The notes under the pieces: generated by a model
What the model saw: only the letters and a program-made list of their open reading frames with translations
Told to the model about the DNA's origin: nothing
The model's database searches: none
In this document: piece after piece, positions 44,312 through 55,259 of the stretch
Position numbering within the stretch: the stretch's first letter is position 1
Layout of the letters: each line of letters starts with the position of its first letter
Position numbers and translations under genes: made by a program
Assembly (NCBI RefSeq): GCF_002099425.1
Contig: NW_018343964.1
Location: 4,152,501 to 4,216,500 of the forward strand
From: Phascolarctos cinereus
Taxonomy: Eukaryota > Chordata > Mammalia > Diprotodontia > Phascolarctidae
Reading direction: 5' to 3'
Length of the DNA stretch: 64,000 nt

Positions 44312-44465
44312 TCTAATGGAATTGGAGTCAGAAGATTTGGGTTCTAATCCCAGCTCTGCCATTTACCAGCTGTGTCACCTTGGAGAAGTCCTATCACCTC
44401 AATGGTCCTCAGTTCTGTCATTTGGAAAATGATGAGGTTAACTAGATAATCTCTAAGGTTCTTTT
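44312..44465 (+). mobile_element. CORE-SINE with CR1/L3-like tail (+)
   Basis: Reads gaattggagtcagaagattt, ctctgccatttaccagctgt and gaggttaactagataatctc. Confidence 0.75.
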
Positions 44466-44466
44466 T

Positions 44467-44603
44467 TGGGAAGCAGTTGGGATTAAGTGACTTGCCCAAA
44501 GTCACCCAGCTGGTGAGTGTTATGTGTCTGAGGCCCAATTTGAACTCAGGTCCTCTTGACTCCAGAGCTAGTGCTCTATCCACTGCATCACCTAGTTGTC
44601 CCT
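44467..44603 (-). mobile_element. WSINE1-type SINE (antisense)
   Basis: Reads gattaagtgacttgcccaaa, gaactcaggtcctcttgact and ctatccactgcatcacctag. Confidence 0.88.
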
Positions 44604-44649
44604 TAATTTAGGTATTTATAATAGTTAAAATGACATATTTGCTCAAAGT

Positions 44650-44818
44650 TGTACTTAAAACCATATTGCTGTTACTATATACAAAGTTCTTTTGGTTCTG
44701 CTCATTGTGCTCTTCATTATTTCATGCAAGTCTATCCATGTTTTTCTAAGATCCTCTAGCTCATTATTTCTTATAGCACAGTAGTATTCCATCACAACTA
44801 TATACCACAATTTTTAGT
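44650..44818 (-). mobile_element. L1 3'-region fragment (antisense)
   Basis: Reads ttgctgttactatatacaaa, tctatccatgtttttctaag and agcacagtagtattccatca, the antisense of the L1 ORF2 C-terminal end. Confidence 0.75.
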
Positions 44819-44914
44819 GCTATTAATCCAGCTCCTACCTGAGTGAGGCAGACATGGGTGACTCAGATATGGGGGCTATCAGGATATCTAGTTTTATATA
44901 TGTATATATATATA

Positions 44915-46300
44915 AATAATGTTCCATAGAAACTAAAGTCTAACAAACAACCGAGTTTCTTTTTTACACTGTGGAGGAGTGTCAGTAGCTTATGGACTAC
45001 ATCAAGATATAAATTTTCTCCACCCAATGTATTCTCTAAAACTTAACTAAGAAGGCTGGACCTTGAATTTTCTTAGGCTTTGTCCATCCTTTGTCTCTAA
45101 CAAAGATGATCTATCATCTGAAATAGGGCCTCTGACACCTTGTCCTCATTTGGCTCACTCAACATTACATCATCAATATGGTAGTGGAAATCAATCCCCT
45201 CAGGAAGTGAGGTTTCTTTTGGGTGTCTGCCCACTAAACTGGCAAGAAGGAGGAGGATTTACATAAGCTTGAGGGAGGAGAGTGAAGGTATACTGAACTC
45301 CTTAGGTGAAAGTAAACTGCTCCTGACTAACCTCAGGTATAGGAATAGAAAAAAAAAGGCACTAGTGAGATCAGTAATACCATACCACCCACTGGGGGCC
45401 CAGGCTGCTTGATCTACCATGTTGATAAAGTCAGGAATAGCTGCAATAATTGGCATAACAGTTTTATTCAGTTTCCTATAATATAATATGATATATATAA
45501 TGCATAATACATTATAATATATATAATATAATATTTAGGAGCAACCTATCTTCTCTGCTGATCATAAAGAGTTCTTGTAAAGGGAGCTTGAATAAGGAAA
45601 TATTCCAGCCTTCTTCATTACTCCCCCATATTGTTTAATATTAAGTATATCAGAAGGAGCAGACAATGTAAAATCTTTTGTCTAACATAACAAATGGCAA
45701 ATAAGCTGCTATCGGTGCTGGTACAGGTACTGACACCCCAAACTGATAACATCCATACCCATGATACATTCTTCCTGATCAGCTGCCACAACTGAGACCC
45801 ATACAGGTGTCTTCCACTTACCTCTACCTGAGCAAAAGCACTTCATTCCTCAGTAATCTTCCTTCTAGACAATTGATGGGAACTGGGTTTATCCCCATAG
45901 ACATGTTGAGAATTCCCAGGTATAGCAGCATCTTGGCTGTTAGAGACTAGCAGCCTCTCTTATATTTGGCACTTCCTTCTCCACCCCACTTCCCTAGTGA
46001 CTTGGAAAGACGCATATCCTCTAGCCACCCCCACCTGCATTCACCATACACTCCTGAACTAAGAATAGCCAGAGCCTCAGTCTGGGCCCTTGCCCTGGGG
46101 TATTCATCCTAATAGTCCCTCAAATCTGGATATAAAGCCTTTGGTGGCTTTAAAGGACAGATGGGCTGGAGGAATGACTAATTGGGGTCAAGGCTAAATC
46201 TTAAATTTGGATGGGACAGAAGGACCACATCAGCTGCAAAGGGAATTCATCTTTGTGGGATTCCCATTTTAGCCATTGCAAAAGGGACAAAGGACAACCC
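44915..46300 (-). mobile_element. Endogenous retrovirus fossil, pol part (class I, gamma-like)
   Basis: A very old, heavily broken endogenous retrovirus. The readable part is pol on the minus strand: a possible protease region at about 45900-45700, then reverse transcriptase at about 45470-44920, including the YxDD-box region near 45165. No gag, env or LTR could be recognised, so only an internal piece seems to remain. It carries many breaks and looks older than the WSINE1 copies. Confidence 0.7.
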
Positions 46301-46584
46301 CCATCTGAGACTTCTGACTAATTCAGCTGATTTTGCAAGAGCAAATCCTTGGTAATCTCTTTAAGAACTTTGCAAATGACTAAAAGTCTGAGTTGCCACC
46401 ATTTGATCACACTTGCATTAGCCATTGTTGTAATGTTTAAAAATGTTTTAATGTTTTAAAGTTTAATTAAACTTTCTGTGCAACCTCCCCCTGAGTTCCT
46501 TGGTTATGAAAGTCCATTTATCCTCTGATTTCCCCATAGAGGGTACAAGTAGCATATTACTAATGATGATTTGTGTGTGAGAAG

Positions 46585-46860
46585 TTGAATAAAATCTATC
46601 ATCATGGACATATATTTGAAAAAGAAGTGGGCTGGTTATGTAATAAGAATAAGGGATCACAGATGACCAATATAAGTGTTGCACCAGTATCTATGAAGTA
46701 TTAATAAATAGTAGAAAAAGATTCATAGCACACTGGATGGCTTCTTCATGACCTATTTATGGAAAGATATGGATAAAAATTATACAAGATGAGAAGGTGG
46801 CATGTGGGGTCAAATTGGTGGATGGAGGACCCACACTAATGAAATAATCAGGTTGGGTTA
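46585..46860 (+). mobile_element. RTE-type LINE C-terminal fragment (+)
   Basis: The frame wording includes KKWAGYVIRIRDHR near 46620, then WKDMDKNYTR near 46760 and GQIGGWRTHTNE near 46810, typical of the C-terminal region of RTE-like LINE ORF2. Stops break the frame. Confidence 0.6.
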
Positions 46861-47228
46861 CTATTAATTGTGTGTGTATATTTAACAACCAAAGACTGAA
46901 TGGAAGAGGATTCCTATTGAGTTACACAGTATGAATGACAGCCCAGTCAAAATATTAACACAGAATTTTTTTCCCTTTTCTGTATTCAACCCCCAAATAC
47001 CTTAACAGTCAGAACATCATATAACCTTAACTGGAAAATTATTGCTTTCCCTTCCTGTAGATGTCTACAGAAGTAATTTTATTTATGTTCTTGAGAAGAA
47101 TAGACCTTGTCTCTTACTGACATGCTCCCATATGGGATTTTCAAAGTATTGTAGTGTTATTATCACTTCCTCAAATGGTAGTGTTGCCTTTTAAACACTT
47201 TTTGATCTAAAAACACAATGAAAAAAAT
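46861..47228. other. Unassigned stretch
   Basis: Nothing recognisable. Confidence 0.3.
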
Positions 47229-47455
47229 TGGAATCTCTCTGTCATTAGTCCTGTGGCTTCCTATGCCTGGAGTATCCTTCCCACTCTTCTCTGTCTGTTG
47301 AAATCTTACCTCACAATTTTTCAAGGCCCTGCTCCAATTCTATCTTCCCCATGTAGCCCTCTTCAATCCCCCTACCTAGTGAAAAGTGATACCTGTTGCT
47401 TACAAACTATAACAGAACTTTGTATCACTCAAGGATTTATATGCTTTGCATCACA
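47229..47455 (+). mobile_element. L2/CR1-like 3' fragment (+)
   Basis: Reads gcttcctatgcctggagtat (47252-47271) and accttacctcac-like C/T-rich wording. The 135-codon frame starting at 47253 lies mostly in this relic. Confidence 0.45.
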
Positions 47456-47683
47456 TTTATTTTTATGTGTCTTATTTTGTACTTATGTCTACTCTCTGAG
47501 GACTACCCTACTTAAACTGGAAAAGGATTACCACCAGAAGTTTGGTCCCCAAGGGATGATATGGATGTCCATGGTGACTCCTGAAGGGGCAAGACCAATG
47601 ACAAAAGTACAAAACGGTACCCAGATCTGTGCGGCCCCCTTTTGCTTCTACTGTAGTTGAAGAACACTGGAAAATGAGAAAAT

Positions 47684-47962
47684 GTGGCTAAGAATCATAC
47701 AGACCTTAGGCAGTTTATATTAAATGTTTTTACTCTTAATGTAGTATCTGGCAACAAAGCTGTTGACACTTACAGGAGAAATAGAATCCCACCTATATAT
47801 ACTACAATTCTTACTATCAATGTGAAGAAGTTACAGCTGAATGAAAGCACAGTTCTCAAGACATCCCTGGAGAATTTCATAAAAGTTGGCAGAATTGATT
47901 GTGTGCTCAAGGGCAATAAAAAAAGCATCATTTCTTGGGATAGTTGGCTATCTGAACTTTAA
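47684..47962 (+). other. 92-codon open frame of unknown origin
   Basis: Begins MAKNHTDLRQFILNVF and contains VDTYRRNRIPP and ENFIKVGRIDC. I recognise no family. It sits just upstream of RTE endonuclease-like sequence, so it may be an RTE leader or another mobile-element relic rather than a host gene. Confidence 0.35.
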
Positions 47963-48029
47963 GTCCTCAAAATAAGCATGGGCAAATGGGCTACAGGGAA
48001 GATAACTATAGCTTATACATCAATGACTA

Positions 48030-48425
48030 TTTCACAAAATTAAAAAGTGAAAAAAAAATCTATGAGGAACTTGACAAGATCCTCCAAACTAAGTTAAGAA
48101 GACTTGACACTTGAGGACTTCAATATAAAGGTGAGGCTACGGGAGGGTGCGTGTGAAAATTGTAGGCAAATATTAGCATCAAGGTAAGAAAGAAGTTTCT
48201 AGACAATTCAGAAGCTTCAGGTTGTACTCAAACTTCGTGAATGTTTTCTTCCAGAAGTGATGCTGAGACACTGAACAAAATCACCTGTAACCAACATATG
48301 GTCTAGGTCCTCCAACATACTCTCTAGCCTCATGTTATTACTATGATCTGGGGAAGTAAGGTGGAGGTGGACTCCAATAGGGTGAGTTTTTCTCTTTGGC
48401 TCATTGCCACCACCTGGAGATGCAG
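48030..48425 (+). mobile_element. RTE-type LINE endonuclease fragment (+)
   Basis: Shows YEELDKILQTK (48060-48093) and a LEDFNIKVR block near 48112 in place of the GDFNAKVG endonuclease motif. A MNxFFxK-like segment is near 48240 and RWRWTPIG near 48360. Frames are broken. Confidence 0.5.
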
Positions 48426-49545
48426 TTAGCAAATTTCCTAGTATACTCATTGTATAACTCACATCTAGATATCCTGAAATGTGGGTAATTAGACCTTACC
48501 TCTTTAAAAAAGAATTTGGGGTGGCATAACGAATGCATACATGTGTACCTACGTATATAATGTATATGTGTAGGTGTGTACATACATATATACATGTGTA
48601 TGAATTTTTACTTCTCTCCACAGAAAACATAAAGCAAAAAAACCACAAGGGAACCCATGAACAGATATAGAAACACACTGAGCGCCCAAAATAGCCCATT
48701 TCTCCAAGAAGACCGGAATCTGGGGGTTGCTTCTGAGCCCATTTCCGTAACATTTTGGTGAAATCCCTCTCTTTCATTAGATAATATATAATCTTTTACA
48801 TATTAATGCTATCCTGTGCTTTAGACTTCCCCCAGGAAGGTAAACATATGCTCCTGACTACTGAACAAGCTATCCCCTTCCCACTGGACAGACTTTACCT
48901 GAGTAATTCACTGGCTTTGGGCTCCAAGTAGGATGCTGCACAGTAACTATGAGTAGTGTCTTCTTTTTTCTTCAAGGAGCTCATTGCATCAGGAAATCTC
49001 TATAACTTGCAATCTCTAGATTTTGAGACTGGAGATGTCTTAAATTTGAAGTCAGTCTCTTGTATTGAATTTAGTCTGAATGAGCACAGAGCTGTTATGT
49101 GGCCCTGAGCCACATGCAGAATCTTGGGAGCTTGTCTTGGAACTGTTGGGTTGATTTCCAATCAACCTCAAGTGTGTGATCCCTTCTTGGAAGCCCTACA
49201 CATATTTAGGGTTTGTCCATGTTTGTTTAACATTTTTGAGCATATCTAGACTTCTTGTTCTTGCACGAGTCCAGATGATTTGTCCGAGGCATTTATGGAC
49301 TCCAGGTCTATAGAGAGTTGCCTGATGAACCTAGAAACCCTGAGTTCTTTCTCTTTTTTGGAGCCTTTCCTTACTCTAGAAGAAAGTAACAGGCAAAAGC
49401 AAAGGGGAATCCCAGCCACTATATCACATATTAGGGAGAAAGATGGAATCTGTGATTTCATTGGTATAGGGAAATCTCAAGTGACAAAACTTCCTCTGCC
49501 AATGTAGGTTAAGTACCTTCTCTGCAACTTACTTGTCGGAGTGTT
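48426..49545. other. Unassigned stretch with a TG/TA tract
   Basis: A tatatgtgtaggtgtgta type tract lies at 48540-48602. Nothing else recognised. Confidence 0.35.
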
Positions 49546-49547
49546 CT

Positions 49548-49772
49548 GGAGCAGAGATGGCCCTCAACATTCTCAAGTGCAGCTGGTACCAGATGAAAAT
49601 GTAATTGGGAAATATTTAACAAAATAAATAAACTATAGAATATTTTATAACTATAGATTATATTAATTAACTATAGATGACATTACAGTTAAAAATTAAG
49701 TCAATATGAGGTCCATAGATATCCTTATGAATTGATCAATGGCTTCCATTTCTATTTGACTTTAGCACCATG
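49548..49772. mobile_element. hAT-type MITE, second copy of the 41405 family
   Basis: Shares atgtaattgggaaatattta and acaaaataaataaa (49599-49632) with the reverse of 41405-41618. The ends are eroded, so boundaries are approximate. Confidence 0.5.
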
Positions 49773-49905
49773 CTACCAAAGCACTGAAGAGTTGAGTGAT
49801 TTTTGCCAGGGTCACATAGTAGTAGGTATCAAAGGTGGGACTTGACTCATCTTCCTATATTTGAAGACAGTCTCACTATCCACTGAATTATGCTGCTTCT
49901 GTTAC
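49773..49905 (-). mobile_element. CORE-SINE (antisense)
   Basis: Reads gccagggtcacatagtagta, cttgactcatcttcctatat and ctatccactgaattatgctg. Confidence 0.65.
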
Positions 49906-50770
49906 CACAAGTAAGAGCAGAGAAGACATAATCAACTTTTAACCCCAAAACTTACTTTTATTCTATGTACGTATTGAATGCATTCTTAATGAAAACAGGA
50001 AGCCTTTTGCAGACGGTTTTCTATCAGGTTATCTAGCATATGCTATTCACTGGCATAGGACTTAACTGAAAAGTGTAGAGAATTTAAGTTAACCTATTTC
50101 TACTGTTTGGTGATTTTATGTGAGTATTTGATTTTGTAGAAGAATATGAAGTTTCAAAAATTTTCTTCAGCAAGATGTCTTTTTTGTACATGGTATAATT
50201 ATATAAGATTGTATGACAGGTGCTGCTCAGGAGAGAACTGAAGCCATCAAGTGAGTGAGTCATAAAAACTTAGAGATGTATACTTACCTAGGGTATTTGT
50301 GAGCACTACGTATCCTATGCAGAGTTCAAATATAATAATTTTCTATGGTTAGGGCAGCGCTTTCAGTGAGCCCAGGCAGCCGATACCTGCAGAAGCCAAT
50401 GTTCTTAATATCAATATTCTCCCTGGTGAGGCTACATGGTTGCAAAACATGGAACACCACAATCTTGCCAAAATTGAAATTTGGTATGAGAAAAGGGCAA
50501 TGGAAACACATATATAACAGGGTAGGGATGATTCAGCTATAGCATATTCCAATAATGACTTGACCTGAAAAAATGAGAAATATTAAATGCTCTCTTTGTT
50601 CCTCCCAGTTACTAAAAATGAATGAATGAATAAATGAATAAGTAAAGAAACAAACTAGGGAAAGACTACAGGGTAACCCTGGGCATTTGGTAGAGCCTCT
50701 ATGGAAATGTACAGGATGAGATATTGTGGAGGTGTTTCTATTTTTCTGGGTTGAGTAGTTAACCCAATGG
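49906..50770. other. Unassigned stretch
   Basis: A 65-codon plus frame at 50345-50542 (KLKFGMRKGQWKHIYNRV) has LINE-like flavour, but I cannot assign it. Confidence 0.3.
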
Positions 50771-50774
50771 CCTC

Positions 50775-50925
50775 ACAGATATATCTTATTCCTCCTACTA
50801 GAGTATAAACTTTTAAAGATAGGGTGATGTGTCTTATTTATCTTTGCCTCTCCCCTTAGCATTTAGCACAATGCTTTGAAGTTAATAGAAGACTGACTAA
50901 TATTTCTTGAATTGGTTTGAATTCT
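50775..50925 (+). mobile_element. L2 3' tail (+)
   Basis: Reads ctagagtataaacttttaaa and cttagcatttagcacaatgc. Confidence 0.5.
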
Positions 50926-51690
50926 TTTGAGTAGTTGGAAGGGACCTCAGCTTTACTTTGCTTTCATATTATAAAGTCACATTTCTAAGCGGCCTTAATA
51001 TGAGTATCTGATCTTCTTCATTTCTTGATGCTCACTCTCCCTTCATATCTAAAAACATTTTTGAAGCCAATGTCTTCTATTTTCCTGAACCCTTCCCTGC
51101 ACTACACACTTTTGTGGCTTAGAAAGACAGAATTTAACATGATAATTTATTCCCCAGAATTTCAGACTTGAAGCAGATGATATAGCAGCACTATAATAAC
51201 TCCAATAGCTTATAAGCTTTCTTAGTCCTAGAAGGGTAGGTTTAATGATAATTATCCATCTTGAGAAAGAGATCACTCTTTTCTCTGCAGGATCCTATCG
51301 CATCTATAAGAAAATGATTACCATACTACACTTAAAATTTAAATATGTTCATTTATTTTTTTTGCTTACTAAATGTTAGTCGGGAAAAATATTAATAAAA
51401 ACATTCTTGTAATTTATAATTTAGTCACTGACCTCAAGTATCAGCAGTGGAACAGAAAATATTCTCTTCTGATGTTTTCTCACTTTTGAAACTTCAACTT
51501 GTGGGATGATCAACTCCGTTCAGATTTCTCCTCATAGTCCTCTATGCTAAATGTACTATCAGTCAAAAAGTGTTTATTAAGCACTTACAGTCCTTACTCT
51601 GTTAGAGATAAGATTCCACTTCTAACCAAGGGAAACAAAAAAAGTCTGCCTAAACAAGTTCTGGGCTCTTATTTATCAAGTCAAAGAATA
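50926..51690. other. Unassigned stretch
   Basis: No recognised feature. Confidence 0.3.
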
Positions 51691-51703
51691 TTAATTTATT
51701 ATT

Positions 51704-51870
51704 GGTTTTTTTTTTTTGTTTTTTTTTTTTTAGTGAAGCAATTCAGGTTAAGTGACTTGCCCATAATCACACAGCTAGGAAGTATTATATGTCTGAGGCC
51801 AGATTTGAACTCAGGTCCTCCTGACTCCAGGGCCGGTGCTGTATCCACTGTGCCAACCCAGCTGCCCCAT
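51704..51870 (-). mobile_element. WSINE1-type SINE with 13-bp target duplication
   Basis: Long T-rich start, then ggttaagtgacttgcccata, gaactcaggtcctcctgact and tgtatccactgtgccaaccc. The repeat ttaatttattatt lies at 51691-51703 and 51871-51883. Confidence 0.93.
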
Positions 51871-52139
51871 TTAATTTATTATTATTGTGGGATAAGGCAT
51901 TGGACAAATCTACCAACAGACACCAAGCATATATATCACCATAGATTAAGAAACTCTGGTGAAAAATAATGGGCCTGAAAAGAAGTGAATTGTTGGTGGT
52001 TGAATTTCTTCTTTTCCTTCAAGGCCCAGTTCAGATTCAGTCCTTTGTTGGGAGCCTGATTTCTCTCTCTTCTCAATTTCTCATTTCTTTCTTTTCTACA
52101 CACTTTCATTCTAATTTATGTTGCGATTATTTGTTTTCT

Positions 52140-52285
52140 AAATATGTCTTCATTTTATTAAATATTTCCCAATTACATGTAAATTTTTTACACATTCATT
52201 TAAAAAAAAATTGAGTTGCAAATTATCTCCTTCCTCCCGCCCCTCATCCAACTCTAGTGAAGGCAAGCAATATGATATCAATTAT
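52140..52285 (-). mobile_element. L1-type 3' end (antisense)
   Basis: Reads ttcccaattacatgtaaatt, then aaattgagttgcaaattatc and a C-rich ccttcctcccgcccctc run. Confidence 0.6.
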
Positions 52286-52299
52286 ACATGTCACTATTG

Positions 52300-52400
52300 C
52301 AATTATTTGTGATCATGTCTGATATCTCTACTATACTATAAGCTTCTTGAATGCACAGACTATATCATTTTTTCATCTTTAAGAAAGTCTAATAGAGTCT
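52300..52400 (+). mobile_element. L2 3' tail (+)
   Basis: Reads ctatactataagcttcttga and atgcacagactatatca. Confidence 0.45.
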
Positions 52401-52479
52401 AATATGTTGGGGCTACGTATGGTGGGGCTGGGGAACCCAACTTTGGTTTTTCCTGAACCCTGTGTGTATTCCTTTTACT

Positions 52480-52630
52480 GTAAGTTACGGCCTTAGAGAG
52501 TTGCCTGAGAGGTTAAGTGATTTATTAAAGGTTAGATAGCTAGTATGAGTCAGAAGCAGGACATGAATTCAGATTTTCCTTGCTCTAAGACTCACTCTTT
52601 ATTCTCTACACCAACTGGCCTCACTGCCCG
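52480..52630 (-). mobile_element. MIR SINE relic (antisense)
   Basis: Reads gaggttaagtgatttattaa and agaagcaggacatgaattca. Confidence 0.5.
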
Positions 52631-52639
52631 CCATATGGC

Positions 52640-54180
52640 AGGCACTTAATAAACACACTTTTTTTTTATTTTGCTAAGTGTCTCATTTCAAGGAGACATT
52701 TTGATTATTTCAGAGGACAGAGGTAGCCACAGAAAGGAGATGTTTACTAAATAGACCCTGATGAAGGGCTAAGACATCTCTGAAAATGGATCATTTTTCC
52801 ACCTTGCAATCCCTTGATCATAGCCATTCAACAGAACAAAAAGCAGCACCCCTCCCCCTTATTATCCTTAGTGTTTTTACATGGAAAGATTAGATAGCTG
52901 ATGGCTGAGCATGGAAGGATGATAAACTAGAATTGCTATGGACTATTTCCTTTCTCATTTGGAAGGAATTATTAGTGCATGTGTAGGGACCTTGGTAGTT
53001 TTTCCAGATCAAAAAGATCACTCATTCATTAACAATCAACACATTGTTAAAAACAAACATTTTTATAGAGATAAGAGTAATGTTACAAAGACAGTTTCTT
53101 GGGCTAATTTACAAAACAGTAGGACTATAATCCATGGGTCCATCAGCAATGACCTTATTCTTTTCAGTCACTTATGTTATAACATGGTAATTGACATCTA
53201 ACTTGGTTTCTGAGACCAAGATGTGATGAAAAAGAAGACATGCCTCATGTCACAGTATGAACAGGTCTTCATTACTATACTTTAGTTTAGTGATCAGTTG
53301 TACAAAAGAATTGAGATTTATAAATATCTCCTAAACCCAGCCTTTATTGTGCCAACTTGTATATGAATTTAAAGATTAGTTTCATGTCCCTACATAGGCT
53401 GAGATATAACTGTATTCTATCAGTATAATGATGATGCAGTTACAAATTCAAGATATTTATAACAGAATAGAAAGTTGTTAGCATAGCAAAAGCAAACACC
53501 TATCCAGCTTATCAAAACTCATACTTCTTTTTCACATAGGTACCTAAAATTACTTACGTAACAGGAGTCATCTTGAAAAATTCTGGACCTGCAGTACTGC
53601 TCATGATCCACATAAAATGAAGAAAACACAGTTTTTAAGGGTCCAGGAAACGATCTGGCTGGCTATTACATAAAGCCATGATTGCAATTCAGCTAAAGAT
53701 ATGAATTCTCCCAAATGGGAATGCCAGGCTGCAAGCTGCATCTGAGTCCAACGTTTATTTAAGCCTTTCAGCAATTTTAAATGAATAAAGCAGAAGTAGC
53801 AAACAGCAATTTGGTTATCAAAATAGAGCAGGAAAAGGAGTAATAGTTCCTATTTAGGAAAAGAAGCAAAATTATATTACATGGGGGAAAAAGAACAGAA
53901 AAAAATGTATTCAGTCTGACTTTAGTTAAAGGGAAGTCAGATTAATTTTGCTTCCCAGAAGGCTGAAGATAAAGTATATACTTTCCAAAAGGCTGGCATT
54001 AAGAATAAAGCATATGAAGTGAATGAAATATTTATTAGGAATACGTGGGACTCTTTTTAGGGGACTCATGTTTGATAAACAACAAGCATCTCACTTGACA
54101 GAGGAGATCATTCCAATTAAGAGTTCAAGAGGCCTTTCAAGAGCATCAAAAATAGTGGAATGAATTTTGGACCAGCAAAC
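52640..54180. other. Unassigned stretch
   Basis: Unique-looking sequence downstream of PLD5. No repeat or exon recognised. Confidence 0.35.
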
Positions 54181-54184
54181 TTAG

Positions 54185-54422
54185 GAGGAGAGGCAGCATG
54201 GTATAGTAGACAGAGGGTTGGCCTTGGAGTCAAGGTAGATCTGGATTCAAATCCTGCCTCTGATATATACTAACCATGTGACTGTGGGTAAGTCACTTAA
54301 CCTCTTATTCACACCATTCTAACCTCTAATATTCAACTAAGTTATAGATGATCTACTGATCTGCATTAATGGAAAGAGTTTCCCACACTGGGGGTCACCC
54401 ACTGTGATTAAATCACATGTCC
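54185..54422 (+). mobile_element. CORE-SINE, same family as 23870-24068 (+)
   Basis: Reads gaggcagcatggtatagtag, gattcaaatcctgcctctga, ggtaagtcacttaacctctt and a ctactgatctgcattaatgg 3' part. Confidence 0.78.
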
Positions 54423-55065
54423 AGATAAAAAAAAAACCCAAAAGCAACCTGCTCCCACCCCATGTAATAGAGTATGAATGGCACATGAAGAAAAGGTAAA
54501 TTCTAACACATAGTTATTGGGCTGGGTGGACCATCGGTTTGACCCTGCTTAGCAATTCTTATGTTGTGATGTTTTCTAGACCTTGTATTCCATCAAGTGT
54601 TCTTAGAGCAAAACAATGTCTTGTACAGCCTGATGTCCCAATTGATTTATCTGACTACAGCTACAAGCTGGTGAGAAATAAGTATCATTCAGTTTCTAGG
54701 GCTCAGTGAGGCACTTTAAAAAATAACTCAGTAATTGCATTTAACAAAAAGTTAAAAGGGCAAGATCAAACAAAAGGTTTGAACCCATCTCATTTCAGCC
54801 CAAGACAAAAATGAGATATATATCACAGATACAGCCTTCTTGGAAAATGCTCCACGAGCATTAAGATGGGGGTAATGCTACACAGATTAGGAATATTTAG
54901 CTCTCAAAGTTGCATATTTGGGGACTCTTAGTTACTTCTGATGTCAATTAACATATATTTTTGCACTGTGACCCATTGAACCCCAGAGTGCCATGAAACA
55001 TCCTTCTATGTGTTCCTTGAAAGACAGTGGTGTCTTGGCAGAAATTTTTAATGTGTGTTTATTCT
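54423..55065. other. Unassigned stretch
   Basis: No recognised feature. Confidence 0.3.
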
Positions 55066-55069
55066 GTCA

Positions 55070-55250
55070 CATTCATGGATGAGCACCACACCAAGGCATG
55101 GAGTCTTAAGGTCCACTTCACTGGAGGTGGTCAGGCTGAGGCTGAGTGACCACTTGTCAGGGATGTCATAAGAGGGGATTCATGCTTCAAATAGAGGTTA
55201 GACTTCTTGATGTCCCTTTTAACCCTTAAGTTTCTATGATTCATGAACAA
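55070..55250 (+). mobile_element. CR1/L3 3' end (+)
   Basis: Reads cactggaggtggtcaggctg, gtgaccacttgtcagggatg (55146-55165) and aagaggggattcatgcttca. Confidence 0.75.
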
Positions 55251-55259
55251 CAGCAGAGA

